Source of the DNA: an uncultured Alphaproteobacteria bacterium
Lineage (GTDB): Bacteria; Pseudomonadota; Alphaproteobacteria; Rickettsiales; Midichloriaceae
Reading direction: 5' to 3'
DNA length: 7,481 nucleotides
Assembly (NCBI GenBank): GCA_903860855.1
Contig: CAIOSF010000226.1
Coordinates: 1 to 7,481 of the forward strand
The first letter of the stretch is position 1; every line of letters starts with the position of its first letter. Position numbers and translations under genes: made by a program. The notes under the pieces were generated by a model that saw only the letters and a list, made by a program, of their open reading frames with translations, was not told where the DNA came from and ran no database searches. Shown piece after piece: positions 1 to 7,422 of this stretch.

Positions 1-1587
1 AGCTAAATCAGCCTGACTCGGATAAACTCTGCCCAACCAAGCCCTCTTCTCTGCCTCACCATCTGAGAGTATCTTAGCGATTTTATTACAAACACTATCA
101 ACCATATCATTCAAGATCACAGCTCTCTCTAATCCAATATTATACAGATATCTCCCTATAACACTTGGATTGAGATTTGCCGGATCAGAACAAGAATTGA
201 ATTGATCCTTACAACCCTGTATGGCCCCAGTGAAAACCCCTCCTATTGTACCAAAAACACCAACACCATTCATAAGGCCGTTGTACATACCTTTCACAGC
301 ACTAAATGGTAGAACTATCGCTTCAAAAACAGCGAAAGGAAGCAAGACGGTAGCATCAAGCAATAACTTACTTACCTTTGGCAAAACTGTCGCAGCGAGC
401 ATCAAACCAACAATACTAGCAGAAACTGATAGTATTACAGAAGCTACCGCAGAGGCCGCTGCTAGCATAGCTGGCGTAATGATTGATCCCAGAGCGAACC
501 CAGCGCCAGCACCAAGGCCTGGCAACACAACGAACCCAAGGAGAGCTAAACCGACCAGCATAGCCAATGGCCTGCAGCTATCCATAACCTTAATGATGGG
601 AACCTTCGCCTTCATAAGATATTCACCCCAGGAGTTGTTGTTAGCAGGTATTCCTCGGCACAGATCGATTTGATCCAGACCGCCTTGTACCGCCCCTTCA
701 TAGCTGGCTTTGATCTTATCCCACAATCCTACCCCAGCCCAACTATTCCACAACCCCTTAACCGCTGATGTTGGTATAGCTACAACCTCGAAGGCGGCAA
801 ATGGTACCAGTGACACTGCTTGCAGTGACCACGAGCCAGCTTTAAAAAGCATCTCACCCGCCATCCTCATCGCCCCTAAAACAGGACTTAAAACTTCTCT
901 TATTCTTTCTTCATATACAAACAAGGCAAACAGTGGATTTATAGCTATGGCTGTTACTACAAAGCCCCCAGCCGTACTTAGAAAAGACGATTGTTCAGGA
1001 TTCCAAACATTACGAATTTGTCTTCTCAAAAACCCAGGTCGATCGGTAAGAGCCTTACTGAGATATCCCTTCCACTGATGATAATTACTGTCAGCGATTT
1101 CCAAAGACTCACCCAAGAGTCTAATCTTCCTGACATCTCCAAGACTCGTATACTCAGTCCTTGGTAGGAAAAAACTCACGACCCTACCAATGATACCTTT
1201 ATCATTTATGACGGCCTGCCCACGAATTTTCTCAGCTTCTTCCTTGATTTTGCTCCAAAGCTCATTTAGCTTCTCTGTAGAATTAATCTTCACCAAATCA
1301 ACCCTTAGTATAGGCCGTCCAATTATACGAGGTACATTTTGCTCAGGATCATCCGCATTTCCAACCGTCGCCAATATCCGTAAATTGTATAGTATGCCGG
1401 TGGCAATACCCATGATTCTTTTCCTAATAACATGATTTTGACCATCATTAGTCGTAATAATATTGACTATATCATCCTGTTTATAGCCCAAAACCTTCAT
1501 AAATTGACATGCCGTCTCTAACCTCAATTGATAAGCAGTAGTCTCATACTTCTTCGTCCTCTCTCCACCAAAAATCGCCGCTCTCAT
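1..1587 (-). CDS. Partial multi-pass membrane protein with internal duplication, unknown function
   Basis: I do not recognise this gene. Reading the minus strand from the ATG at 1587, the frame stays open for 529 codons to the left edge, so the C-terminus is missing. The start is well fixed: an in-frame TAG lies at 1597-1599 and the next Met is residue 30. No clear Shine-Dalgarno precedes it. Residues 1-200 are soluble, charged and without a signal peptide. Hydrophobic stretches follow at about 207-225, 257-275, 341-357, 359-402 (Gly/Ala/Ser-rich, probably two helices) and 412-432, so it is probably an inner-membrane or membrane-inserting protein. Residues 257-338 and 412-500 are diverged copies of one unit, sharing PFA-FE, SAVKG, GA-QG, DQ and PAN-N patterns and matching cysteines. 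A promoter lies at 1625-1653. The coding call is firm. A secreted effector or an envelope protein are both possible, and neither is shown by the sequence. Confidence 0.85.
   Translation of the reverse strand, partial: MRAAIFGGERTKKYETTAYQLRLETACQFMKVLGYKQDDIVNIITTNDGQNHVIRKRIMGIATGILYNLRILATVGNADDPEQNVPRIIGRPILRVDLVKINSTEKLNELWSKIKEEAEKIRGQAVINDKGIIGRVVSFFLPRTEYTSLGDVRKIRLLGESLEIADSNYHQWKGYLSKALTDRPGFLRRQIRNVWNPEQSSFLSTAGGFVVTAIAINPLFALFVYEERIREVLSPVLGAMRMAGEMLFKAGSWSLQAVSLVPFAAFEVVAIPTSAVKGLWNSWAGVGLWDKIKASYEGAVQGGLDQIDLCRGIPANNNSWGEYLMKAKVPIIKVMDSCRPLAMLVGLALLGFVVLPGLGAGAGFALGSIITPAMLAAASAVASVILSVSASIVGLMLAATVLPKVSKLLLDATVLLPFAVFEAIVLPFSAVKGMYNGLMNGVGVFGTIGGVFTGAIQGCKDQFNSCSDPANLNPSVIGRYLYNIGLERAVILNDMVDSVCNKIAKILSDGEAEKRAWLGRVYPSQADLA
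190..354 (-). repeat. Internal protein repeat, copy 2 (residues 412-466)
   Basis: This is the second copy of the repeat, starting ATVLLPFAVFE and containing SAVKGMYN, GVG, TGAIQG and KDQFNSC. It begins 155 residues after copy 1. The downstream similarity (PANLNPSVIGRYL, VDSVC) carries on to about residue 500. The copies have diverged well beyond recent duplication, which suggests selection has kept the shared Pro, Phe-Glu, Lys-Gly and Cys positions. Confidence 0.75.
658..819 (-). repeat. Internal protein repeat, copy 1 (residues 257-310)
   Basis: This is the first copy of a diverged repeat inside the partial membrane protein. It starts AVSLVPFAAFE and contains SAVKGLWN, GVG, EGAVQGG and DQIDLC. 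By eye about 25 of 55 aligned residues are identical to copy 2. The similarity continues more weakly downstream (PANNNSWGEYL, MDSC) to about residue 338. It is a hydrophobic hairpin-like segment followed by an amphipathic stretch ending in a cysteine. Confidence 0.75.
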
Positions 1588-1624
1588 GTAGCTACACTAT
1601 AACATATCTTGATTATCCGCCTAT

Positions 1625-1653
1625 GTTATCATCTGGAATCATACGAAAGTCAA
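1625..1653 (-). promoter_or_regulatory. Sigma70-type promoter for the leftmost membrane-protein gene
   Basis: On the minus strand a TTGACT -35 box (1648-1653) is followed after exactly 17 bases by GATAAC (1625-1630), a 4/6 match to the -10 consensus. The predicted transcript starts near 1618, giving a leader of about 30 nt before the ATG at 1587. No operator-like dyad is obvious next to it. Confidence 0.55.
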
Positions 1654-1721
1654 CTAACGGTATGTAAATAAAGACCTGTATACAACATATTTTTTACAAA
1701 TTCATGTCGATTATATGTATA

Positions 1722-1868
1722 AAAAACACTAGGGCCTATCATCAATTAAGCCGGGAAAATCGCAGCACTGTCATCCCGAAGCAAGTTAAGGATGACCAAT
1801 CGGCTCTACACAGGATTTTTCATCATGCTTTTTTGTGATTTTAATTGATGACAGGTCCTAGTGTTTTT
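1722..1868. mobile_element. MITE-like inverted-repeat element, no transposase
   Basis: Two 28-base arms (1722-1749 and 1841-1868) are inverted copies of each other, matching at 26 of 28 positions. Inside the arms the pairing resumes after a bulge of about 8 bases (AAAATCGCA on the left, TGTGATTTT on the right). The likely element is 1732-1858, about 127 bp, with ends GGGCCTATCATCAATTAA and the complement of TTAATTGATGACAGGTCC, flanked by TA on both sides. It is too short to encode a transposase, so it would be moved in trans. The TA duplication and ends suggest an IS5- or IS630-like parent, but I cannot identify one. Because T-runs border the arms on both strands, it could also act as a transcription terminator after mlaC. 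Confidence 0.7.
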
Positions 1869-1945
1869 CAGTTATAGGCGAGAAGCAGATAGGATGTATC
1901 TACTGCAACTTATTGGAATATTGCTACTTTTAGTGATTATTATAT

Positions 1946-2539
1946 TTAATTCGTCTTACTCGCAATCATACTGATAAGATAGTCGACTCCATCTTTTTCA
2001 ATAATAGAAGCAAACTCAGAACGCTGAGAATTAATAAGACTGATATTTTCACCAATTATATCTATGATTTTAATGGTACCGTCATCATATTGCTTGCAAC
2101 GATAACTCACATCATACTGCTTCCCGTTCGCAGAGACGATCTGAGTTGCAACTATATATTGCCCTCTATCCATTGCCTTGATACTATTTATGGTAACTGC
2201 ATTATTATTATACTCTCGAAACTTCGGTACGTAGAGCTCCATCACGTAATCATGATACTTGTTAATGTAGTTAGCTCTCTGGCTTTCGTTCATTATATTC
2301 CAATATCTAGCTATAGCAAATCTAGACATCCATTGGATATCAACATTTTTCTCGAAAAGATCCCTGAGCTTCTGGACCTTTTGATCCTCATTAGTATTAT
2401 TATCTTTAATGATCGTAATGACTAAATGTGTCGTGCTATTGAAAAACTTACCGACATCATCCCCATTGGCATAACAAACCGATATTTGTAGAAAAAGCAG
2501 AAAAAAGCAAGAGATCAAGCGCACGTTATCCAAAACCAT
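1946..2539 (-). CDS. mlaC: MlaC/Ttg2D-family periplasmic phospholipid-binding protein
   Basis: This 197-residue protein has the usual length and layout of MlaC, the soluble carrier that shuttles phospholipids between the outer membrane and the inner-membrane MlaFEDB ABC transporter. Residues 1-24 form a Sec signal peptide: R7, a hydrophobic core LISCFFLLFLQISV, and a cleavage site after CYA. The mature part shows family patterns: a KVQKLRDLFEKNVD helix, then WMSRFAIARYWNIM (the family's 'arfvLG.yw' region), then ESQRANYINKYHDYVMELYVPKFREY, followed by a beta-rich half (YIVATQIV, YDVSYRCK, IKIIDIIGENISLI) and a final helix near SEFASIIEKDGVDYLISMI. The ATG at 2539 follows a strong promoter with a leader of only about 14 nt and no clear Shine-Dalgarno. 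No mlaF, mlaE or mlaD lies beside it, so the transporter must be encoded elsewhere. Family assignment is by pattern; lipid transport is inferred from the family. Confidence 0.82.
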   Translation of the reverse strand: MVLDNVRLISCFFLLFLQISVCYANGDDVGKFFNSTTHLVITIIKDNNTNEDQKVQKLRDLFEKNVDIQWMSRFAIARYWNIMNESQRANYINKYHDYVMELYVPKFREYNNNAVTINSIKAMDRGQYIVATQIVSANGKQYDVSYRCKQYDDGTIKIIDIIGENISLINSQRSEFASIIEKDGVDYLISMIASKTN

Positions 2540-2558
2540 TAAAGCCGTTACAACTTAT

Positions 2559-2587
2559 ATAATAGCCAATTCCGCCAAAAAAGTCAA
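2559..2587 (-). promoter_or_regulatory. Strong sigma70-type promoter of mlaC
   Basis: On the minus strand TTGACT (2582-2587) and TATTAT (2559-2564) are separated by exactly 17 bases, close to consensus for the housekeeping sigma factor. Transcription would begin near 2553, about 14 nt before the mlaC ATG. The -35 box lies just 3' of the stem of the upstream gene's terminator, so mlaC is probably transcribed independently of the large ATPase gene. Confidence 0.7.
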
Positions 2588-2605
2588 AGAGGCTTCAAAA
2601 GCCCC
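2577..2605 (-). terminator. Rho-independent-like terminator of the large ATPase gene
   Basis: On the minus strand GGGGCTT-TTG-AAGCCTC (2589-2605) folds into a 7-bp stem with one G-U pair and a 3-base loop. It is followed by TTTGACTTTTTT, a U-rich tail broken by GAC. It sits about 50 bases after the TAA of the large gene. The tail interruption makes it imperfect, and that interruption is part of the mlaC -35 box. Confidence 0.6.
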
Positions 2606-2653
2606 CGATCTCTTCGTCCATCCACCGGTGCTAGTTAATAGCTGAATCTGGTA

Positions 2654-5600
2654 TTACTCAACTACCCATCCTGTAGTAACCCCAACTTTTTTCCTCATCC
2701 CCTCTGCTCTGCTACCTTTTTCATGTTCAGCAAGCTGATCATAATTAAGGTTCGCTCCTTTGCTCCTCTCTGCCCTCAACTCCTCTGTGAATGACTTGGC
2801 AACCTTAAGCATCGCATCTTCGCCAGGATTAACAATATTGCTACGGTTGACAATATTCTGCATAATTTTTTCAGCAACCTCCTTAGATTTATTCATCTCA
2901 GGCGCTCCCTTTTGGAACTGGATATCATTAATAGCTGGCAACATGTTTTTTAACTGCTGCAACATGGTTATTGGTCTCCAGGCCTGCTGGCCATCATCAA
3001 TGTGAGCGGCATAAATACCAGAGTTAGGACCATTTATCTGATCTCTCCACAACGCATTCTTATCAGGTTGATTCTGTCCAATTTCTTCTATTGAGTAGAA
3101 TTCCTTATTAGCATCATTGATAACACCCATAACCTTTACAGCATTTTCCATTACCTTCGTAAGTTTGAAGTTCTCCCTGATAATATCAGCACCACCGTCT
3201 AGATCAGCATTCGCTAGGTCGAGAACACAATATTTTCTGTAAAACTCATCCTTAGCCATCCTGCCATTATTCAAATCCTCCACATCATTAACATAGGCTT
3301 TCAACTCAAGCACAGCCGCATCGCCTCCAAGAATGAGCTTTAAATCGGCATCATTGAAAACTTTGAACGGATATTTCAAAGACCCTATGTATTCAGGATT
3401 AGAGATAAATCCATGACAAACTCTTTGTGCTATGTCTTTGAGCTTAGCCGACATTTCCGTGGCAAAGGCTGGCTTTAGATTCTCTACACTAGCTGTTTGC
3501 AGGTGAGGAGTTGCTCCAGCGTTTGCAGCCATTTTTACACCGATATAGCCAGCCAATCCCTTAAAATCATGCCCATTCTGCAAACGATTCCCTTCCATTG
3601 ACTGGTCTACTTGCTCAAGGCTCCAGTTTTGATATTTCAACTTAGTAGCAGGCCAAGTTGAGATAGCTATCAACAACCCCCTCACATTTTCAAGATGCAT
3701 ATTACGCTCCTCCCCAACTATTGCGTCATTCCTCTGATATTGTTGGTTAGCAATCGATGCAAGTAATTCTTGCGGATTCACCTGACCACCAGCAAAAATA
3801 TCAACTTTATTAGCGTTCAGGGCGTTCAGACTGATAATGCCTTTTATTATACGTCCAACATCTGGGTTTGGAGCTTGCGGATTTCTTACTATATCCACAG
3901 CATTCCTACCAGCCTCGCCAAACAACAACATAGGATCTCTTTCAACTATTTTGCCCATAATCTTCTTAGAATCCAGTCCACCTTCTTGCTTTACTTTGAG
4001 CATGACTTCACTTGCAGTGCCAACATACATTGTTTGCTTGGCTGCATTGGTGAGAACATCTATCACGCTAGTATCCTTTATGCATTTGCGATATATTTTC
4101 GCTATCTCTATATCTTTTTGCATGCCATCAATCTGCCTTTGTAGCTCCAAACCTCCAACACTTTGTGGATCAACCCCTCCCTCTGCCGGGAACAAATTTA
4201 GTATATTTCTAGTCGCAGCAATAACCTCATTATTCGTCACCTCCAGTACGTCAACCTTACCGTACAAAGCACTCAAAGCCTCTCTGCTTTCCATATAACG
4301 AGCAATAGATGCTACAAAATACAATAACGCCCCCACAACCCTAATAAACAGACCAAGCTGAGTACCATTCTTAATTTTGTCTTGTTCAGCAGCCATGTAA
4401 TTCATGGCATGATTCACAGCAGTAACAAAATCTTTTTCAGTAGCACGCAAATCAAAAGCATCCTGTTTACCTAAACCTTCAAAAGTATCAAACAACATAT
4501 TCATAACTGTGTTGCTTAAGGCATTATCGTTGATACCATGAGTCAAAGTGGAATTCTGCTCAATATACTCAGTGATTTTAATGCCAAGATCTCTCCCAGT
4601 CTTCTCGATCGAAGCAGCTTTGTACTCTCGTTCATCTTCATACAACTCCACTCCTTCTTTTACAATGCAGAGGTAATTAGGAGTCATCATGGCATTCTTA
4701 CCACGTAAACGACCTTCAAACTGCTTTCTTGCTGATGGGTCATTGAGCTTGTCGTTTTTATCCGAAATTATGCATCTCAGATTTTGTAGATCAGGGTTAT
4801 TAAAACCTGTCAGAATGCTTGGGTCATTGCTTATGCTTTCTGATGCAATACCAAGTTTAAGCTTGTTCTTTGCAATCTCACTCGAGTAATTTGCTCCTGC
4901 AACATATTGAGGCTCTTCTAAGGTATCAGCATTGAATGGGTTCAAAGCTTCAATCGCCCTCTTCCCACTACGAACTTTTGGCTGATAATCTTGATCCCGC
5001 AGCTTGTTCTTGCGTTGTTCTGAAAATCCTGTGAAAACTTTATCAGCTATAATTCCTTCATTCTGCTCTAGAGTCTTATCGAACCACAATTGCTGACAAT
5101 TTTTCTTAGCAAATACCACCATTTTATTTGCGCCCTCTAGCTCATTCTCTCCAGTCAGCCCAAGACCCCAATAGTATTGTTTGAATACCCCTTGGTCTGC
5201 ATGCCAATTATTTACTATCCTGCCTTTATTCTTTAAACCTTCTTGACCTATTAGATCATCAGCGAGCGCCATGATTTTCGTTGTGTCTAAGACTATATCG
5301 GCCAATGCCACCGCACTATCTTTGTCTATACCAATAGGATTAGTGTCTCTATTATAGGTCAATAAGGTGATCAACTTATTCCTCATCTCACCATCTCCAA
5401 GCATCGCTCGTGCTGATACAGATAACTCGCCGGTAAGAGCCCCCAGGTCATGGAAGCGACGTTCATCAAGGTAGCCAGCCCGACCGTACTTATTCATGAT
5501 TACGTCGAGTCTATTGTGTTGCTCAGCCTCAGTGGCACTAAATCCAGCTATGATTGCAAGGGCCATATCAATATTATTGTGCATAGTAGTAACCACTGGA

Positions 5601-7411
5601 GCATGCCTTAACCCCTGAGCCATGCGCTTAGCAATCATTTGAACTTCTAGCTTAAGCTCTGGGTTGCCTGACACATTGATACCGTGCTCCTTTGCCCTTT
5701 TGATCAGCTTAATTTCTATCTCCTTGAGATATTTTTCGTTCAAACCATTTTGGTAAGATTGATAGGTGTTAAGATCTGGGTTTATATCGCCACCCATACT
5801 AACAGCCTTATAAATTATATTCATATCAAAGCTGGCTTTGTTGTGATAGAATTCCCCCTTGTTGCCCAGTGGATGAAATGGCTCGATATCTTGAGCAGGT
5901 GCTGGAACAAGAGGTTCCGGGTTTGCATCAAGATCCCGATGGTTCCCTTCGCCGCTTTTGAACATCCGAACGATTGGATCATCATGAATTAAATAGGTCC
6001 TACCGATCATAGTCTGATTGACCTTAGCGACGTTCACTGCATCTTCAAAATTCCCCACATATGTTATGGACTTCTCAAAACTTGGTAGCTGCACGTCCCA
6101 TCTTGCTAAATTAAGTAATTTTTCCTTATCGCCGTTTCCAGGTATGACCGCATTTTTATAGTTATCCTTTCCGTTTACCACATATAAGCTCTCGCCATAG
6201 GCAGCCATAATATTATCTGGAGCTTTTATATCAATAAGAATAGCAACTTTACGATACATCCACTCTTTCCACGAAACACTTCTACCAGATTCGCTATCCA
6301 TTTGCTCTCTGGACTTAGTCACCACTTGATGCTCTGCTGACGGCACGGCATAGCCTTGTTTAATCTTCTCTTCCTTCGTCATACTGGCGATTGTATCAAA
6401 GGGCCGCGTTATTATGCTATGTAGGGCCTTGGTTGGAGTGGCGGTAGAATATATATTTTTATGATCCTTTGCTAACTCTTGCGCAGCTCTATATGTCCGC
6501 TCATTTGCAACCAAAAGATGAGCCTCGTCATGTTGAACTACAAGATTGCCTCCTGTATCTCTTAAAACTTGCTTCAGTTCCGCAAATTTCACAGGATCTG
6601 CAAGAAGATCTTGGGTAGTACCGACGATGATTTCTTTTTGAGCATCACCCACAATATTATCCTTTCCACCAACGAACTTATCCATAAAATTCCCAGGTAA
6701 TAATTTCTTGAAATCTCCCAACAATTGAGTGCGTAGAGTTTCATTTGGCACAGTAATGACACCCTTAACCCCAGCTAACCCTTCAACGAGTGCTTGTAAA
6801 GCGAGAGTAAATGACTTACCAGATCCTGTAGTCATATTGATCTCAGCGTTTTGCTGATATTTATCGTCAGAAAATATATGATACCATTTTCTTTGTGACG
6901 CTAAATGATCTATGAATTTCTTTAGATTGGCTATGTGAAGCTTATATAGGTCTACCTTGCTAGGGCCACCAATCTCATAATCAAGGTTATCCTTACCTTT
7001 GACGTTGCTAGCAAACTTCCATTCACCCTTTTGATCCTTCTCCATTTTCCAGGTTTTTCCTGCAAGCATTGTTTTCAGATCAGCCCCTCTATAATCTGCA
7101 AGATCTTTGACAAGAGGAGTCTTGGTAGGAATCTCTGGATCAAAAGTAATAATGAATTCTCCTTGTTTATCCGGATTCTGCTTAAATTGAGCTACAGCGA
7201 CTACACCACCTCCGAGTTGCAAATTCACCGGAACCTCATTCCCAACTATTTCTGGTAGAGGAACAGCTGCTATATCAGTCAGTTGCTTTTCTAGCGTTCT
7301 TTGCCCGCCAGGGGAGTAGTTCTTGAGCATATCTATACTCTGGTATGCAAAAAATACATCTTTTGCATATTTTATCATATCATTTCTAGATGCTTCTAAT
7401 AGTCTTGCCAT
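2654..7411 (-). CDS. Giant SF2 helicase/translocase-like ATPase with long uncharacterised C-terminus
   Basis: This 1585-residue protein carries superfamily 2 ATPase motifs. They are Walker A MTTGSGKS (K199), motif Ia VPNETLRTQ (221-229), a IIVGTTQDLL block (261-270), the DEAH box (D295-H298) after a hydrophobic strand, and motif III STAT (322-325). Much later come a motif V-like ILTGFNNPDLQNL (866-878) and motif VI QFEGRLRGK (897-905), with the R901 and R903 expected for ATP contacts. The gap of about 570 residues between motifs III and VI is far longer than usual and implies a large insertion. Residues 910-1585 match nothing I recognise. One hydrophobic segment (about 1019-1038, LGLFIRVVGALLYFVASIAR) might contact membrane. 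There is no signal peptide. The ATG is supported by AAGAGG five bases upstream. ATP-dependent remodelling of nucleic acid is the family expectation, but the substrate is unknown. It is neither SecA nor a standard DNA-repair helicase. A secreted effector is possible. Confidence 0.88.
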   Translation of the reverse strand: MARLLEASRNDMIKYAKDVFFAYQSIDMLKNYSPGGQRTLEKQLTDIAAVPLPEIVGNEVPVNLQLGGGVVAVAQFKQNPDKQGEFIITFDPEIPTKTPLVKDLADYRGADLKTMLAGKTWKMEKDQKGEWKFASNVKGKDNLDYEIGGPSKVDLYKLHIANLKKFIDHLASQRKWYHIFSDDKYQQNAEINMTTGSGKSFTLALQALVEGLAGVKGVITVPNETLRTQLLGDFKKLLPGNFMDKFVGGKDNIVGDAQKEIIVGTTQDLLADPVKFAELKQVLRDTGGNLVVQHDEAHLLVANERTYRAAQELAKDHKNIYSTATPTKALHSIITRPFDTIASMTKEEKIKQGYAVPSAEHQVVTKSREQMDSESGRSVSWKEWMYRKVAILIDIKAPDNIMAAYGESLYVVNGKDNYKNAVIPGNGDKEKLLNLARWDVQLPSFEKSITYVGNFEDAVNVAKVNQTMIGRTYLIHDDPIVRMFKSGEGNHRDLDANPEPLVPAPAQDIEPFHPLGNKGEFYHNKASFDMNIIYKAVSMGGDINPDLNTYQSYQNGLNEKYLKEIEIKLIKRAKEHGINVSGNPELKLEVQMIAKRMAQGLRHAPVVTTMHNNIDMALAIIAGFSATEAEQHNRLDVIMNKYGRAGYLDERRFHDLGALTGELSVSARAMLGDGEMRNKLITLLTYNRDTNPIGIDKDSAVALADIVLDTTKIMALADDLIGQEGLKNKGRIVNNWHADQGVFKQYYWGLGLTGENELEGANKMVVFAKKNCQQLWFDKTLEQNEGIIADKVFTGFSEQRKNKLRDQDYQPKVRSGKRAIEALNPFNADTLEEPQYVAGANYSSEIAKNKLKLGIASESISNDPSILTGFNNPDLQNLRCIISDKNDKLNDPSARKQFEGRLRGKNAMMTPNYLCIVKEGVELYEDEREYKAASIEKTGRDLGIKITEYIEQNSTLTHGINDNALSNTVMNMLFDTFEGLGKQDAFDLRATEKDFVTAVNHAMNYMAAEQDKIKNGTQLGLFIRVVGALLYFVASIARYMESREALSALYGKVDVLEVTNNEVIAATRNILNLFPAEGGVDPQSVGGLELQRQIDGMQKDIEIAKIYRKCIKDTSVIDVLTNAAKQTMYVGTASEVMLKVKQEGGLDSKKIMGKIVERDPMLLFGEAGRNAVDIVRNPQAPNPDVGRIIKGIISLNALNANKVDIFAGGQVNPQELLASIANQQYQRNDAIVGEERNMHLENVRGLLIAISTWPATKLKYQNWSLEQVDQSMEGNRLQNGHDFKGLAGYIGVKMAANAGATPHLQTASVENLKPAFATEMSAKLKDIAQRVCHGFISNPEYIGSLKYPFKVFNDADLKLILGGDAAVLELKAYVNDVEDLNNGRMAKDEFYRKYCVLDLANADLDGGADIIRENFKLTKVMENAVKVMGVINDANKEFYSIEEIGQNQPDKNALWRDQINGPNSGIYAAHIDDGQQAWRPITMLQQLKNMLPAINDIQFQKGAPEMNKSKEVAEKIMQNIVNRSNIVNPGEDAMLKVAKSFTEELRAERSKGANLNYDQLAEHEKGSRAEGMRKKVGVTTGWVVE

Positions 7412-7416
7412 GTTAT

Positions 7417-7422
7417 CCTCTT
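7417..7422 (-). promoter_or_regulatory. Ribosome binding site of the large ATPase gene
   Basis: AAGAGG on the minus strand lies five bases before the ATG at 7411. This is the only clear Shine-Dalgarno in the window, and it supports that start over the Met at residue 12. The AT-rich 50 bases further upstream must hold the promoter or a continuing transcript, but I could not place a convincing -35/-10 pair there. Confidence 0.65.

Larger units (their letters stand above)
1588..1945. other. 358-base intergenic region
   Basis: This gap between mlaC and the leftmost gene carries no convincing coding frame. It holds a MITE-like inverted-repeat element (1722-1868) and the promoter of the leftmost gene (1625-1653). 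The remainder is AT-rich. A weak imperfect hairpin (AGATA/TATCT, about 1886-1903) lies between mlaC and the element; nothing else is evident there. Confidence 0.7.

Noticed and set aside
221..1435. Three plus-strand open frames (221-673, 710-1078, 1190-1435)
   Set aside because: They lie antisense to the continuous minus-strand frame that runs from 1587 to the edge. Their proteins are low-complexity and Pro/Thr/Ser-rich, as expected for shadow translations, while the minus frame gives a coherent membrane protein with internal repeats.
1771..1796. Small GTCATCC/GGATGAC inverted repeat inside the MITE-like element
   Set aside because: The 7-base arms with a 12-base loop are weak and sit inside the larger inverted repeat. 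I see no reason to call them a separate element or operator.
2090..2425. Plus-strand open frame opposite mlaC
   Set aside because: It is fully antisense to a recognisable MlaC-family gene with signal peptide and promoter, and has no start signal of its own.
2760..7258. Six plus-strand open frames opposite the large ATPase gene
   Set aside because: They are scattered antisense shadows of 66-153 codons, two of them overlapping each other, with no domain-like content. The minus-strand frame is unbroken and carries ordered SF2 motifs.
2654..7411. Large ATPase as a SecA homologue
   Set aside because: The GSGKS and DEAH motifs are general SF2 features. The SecA signatures I would expect (MPTGEGKT, the DEVDSILIDEARTPL block) are absent, and the motif spacing is different.
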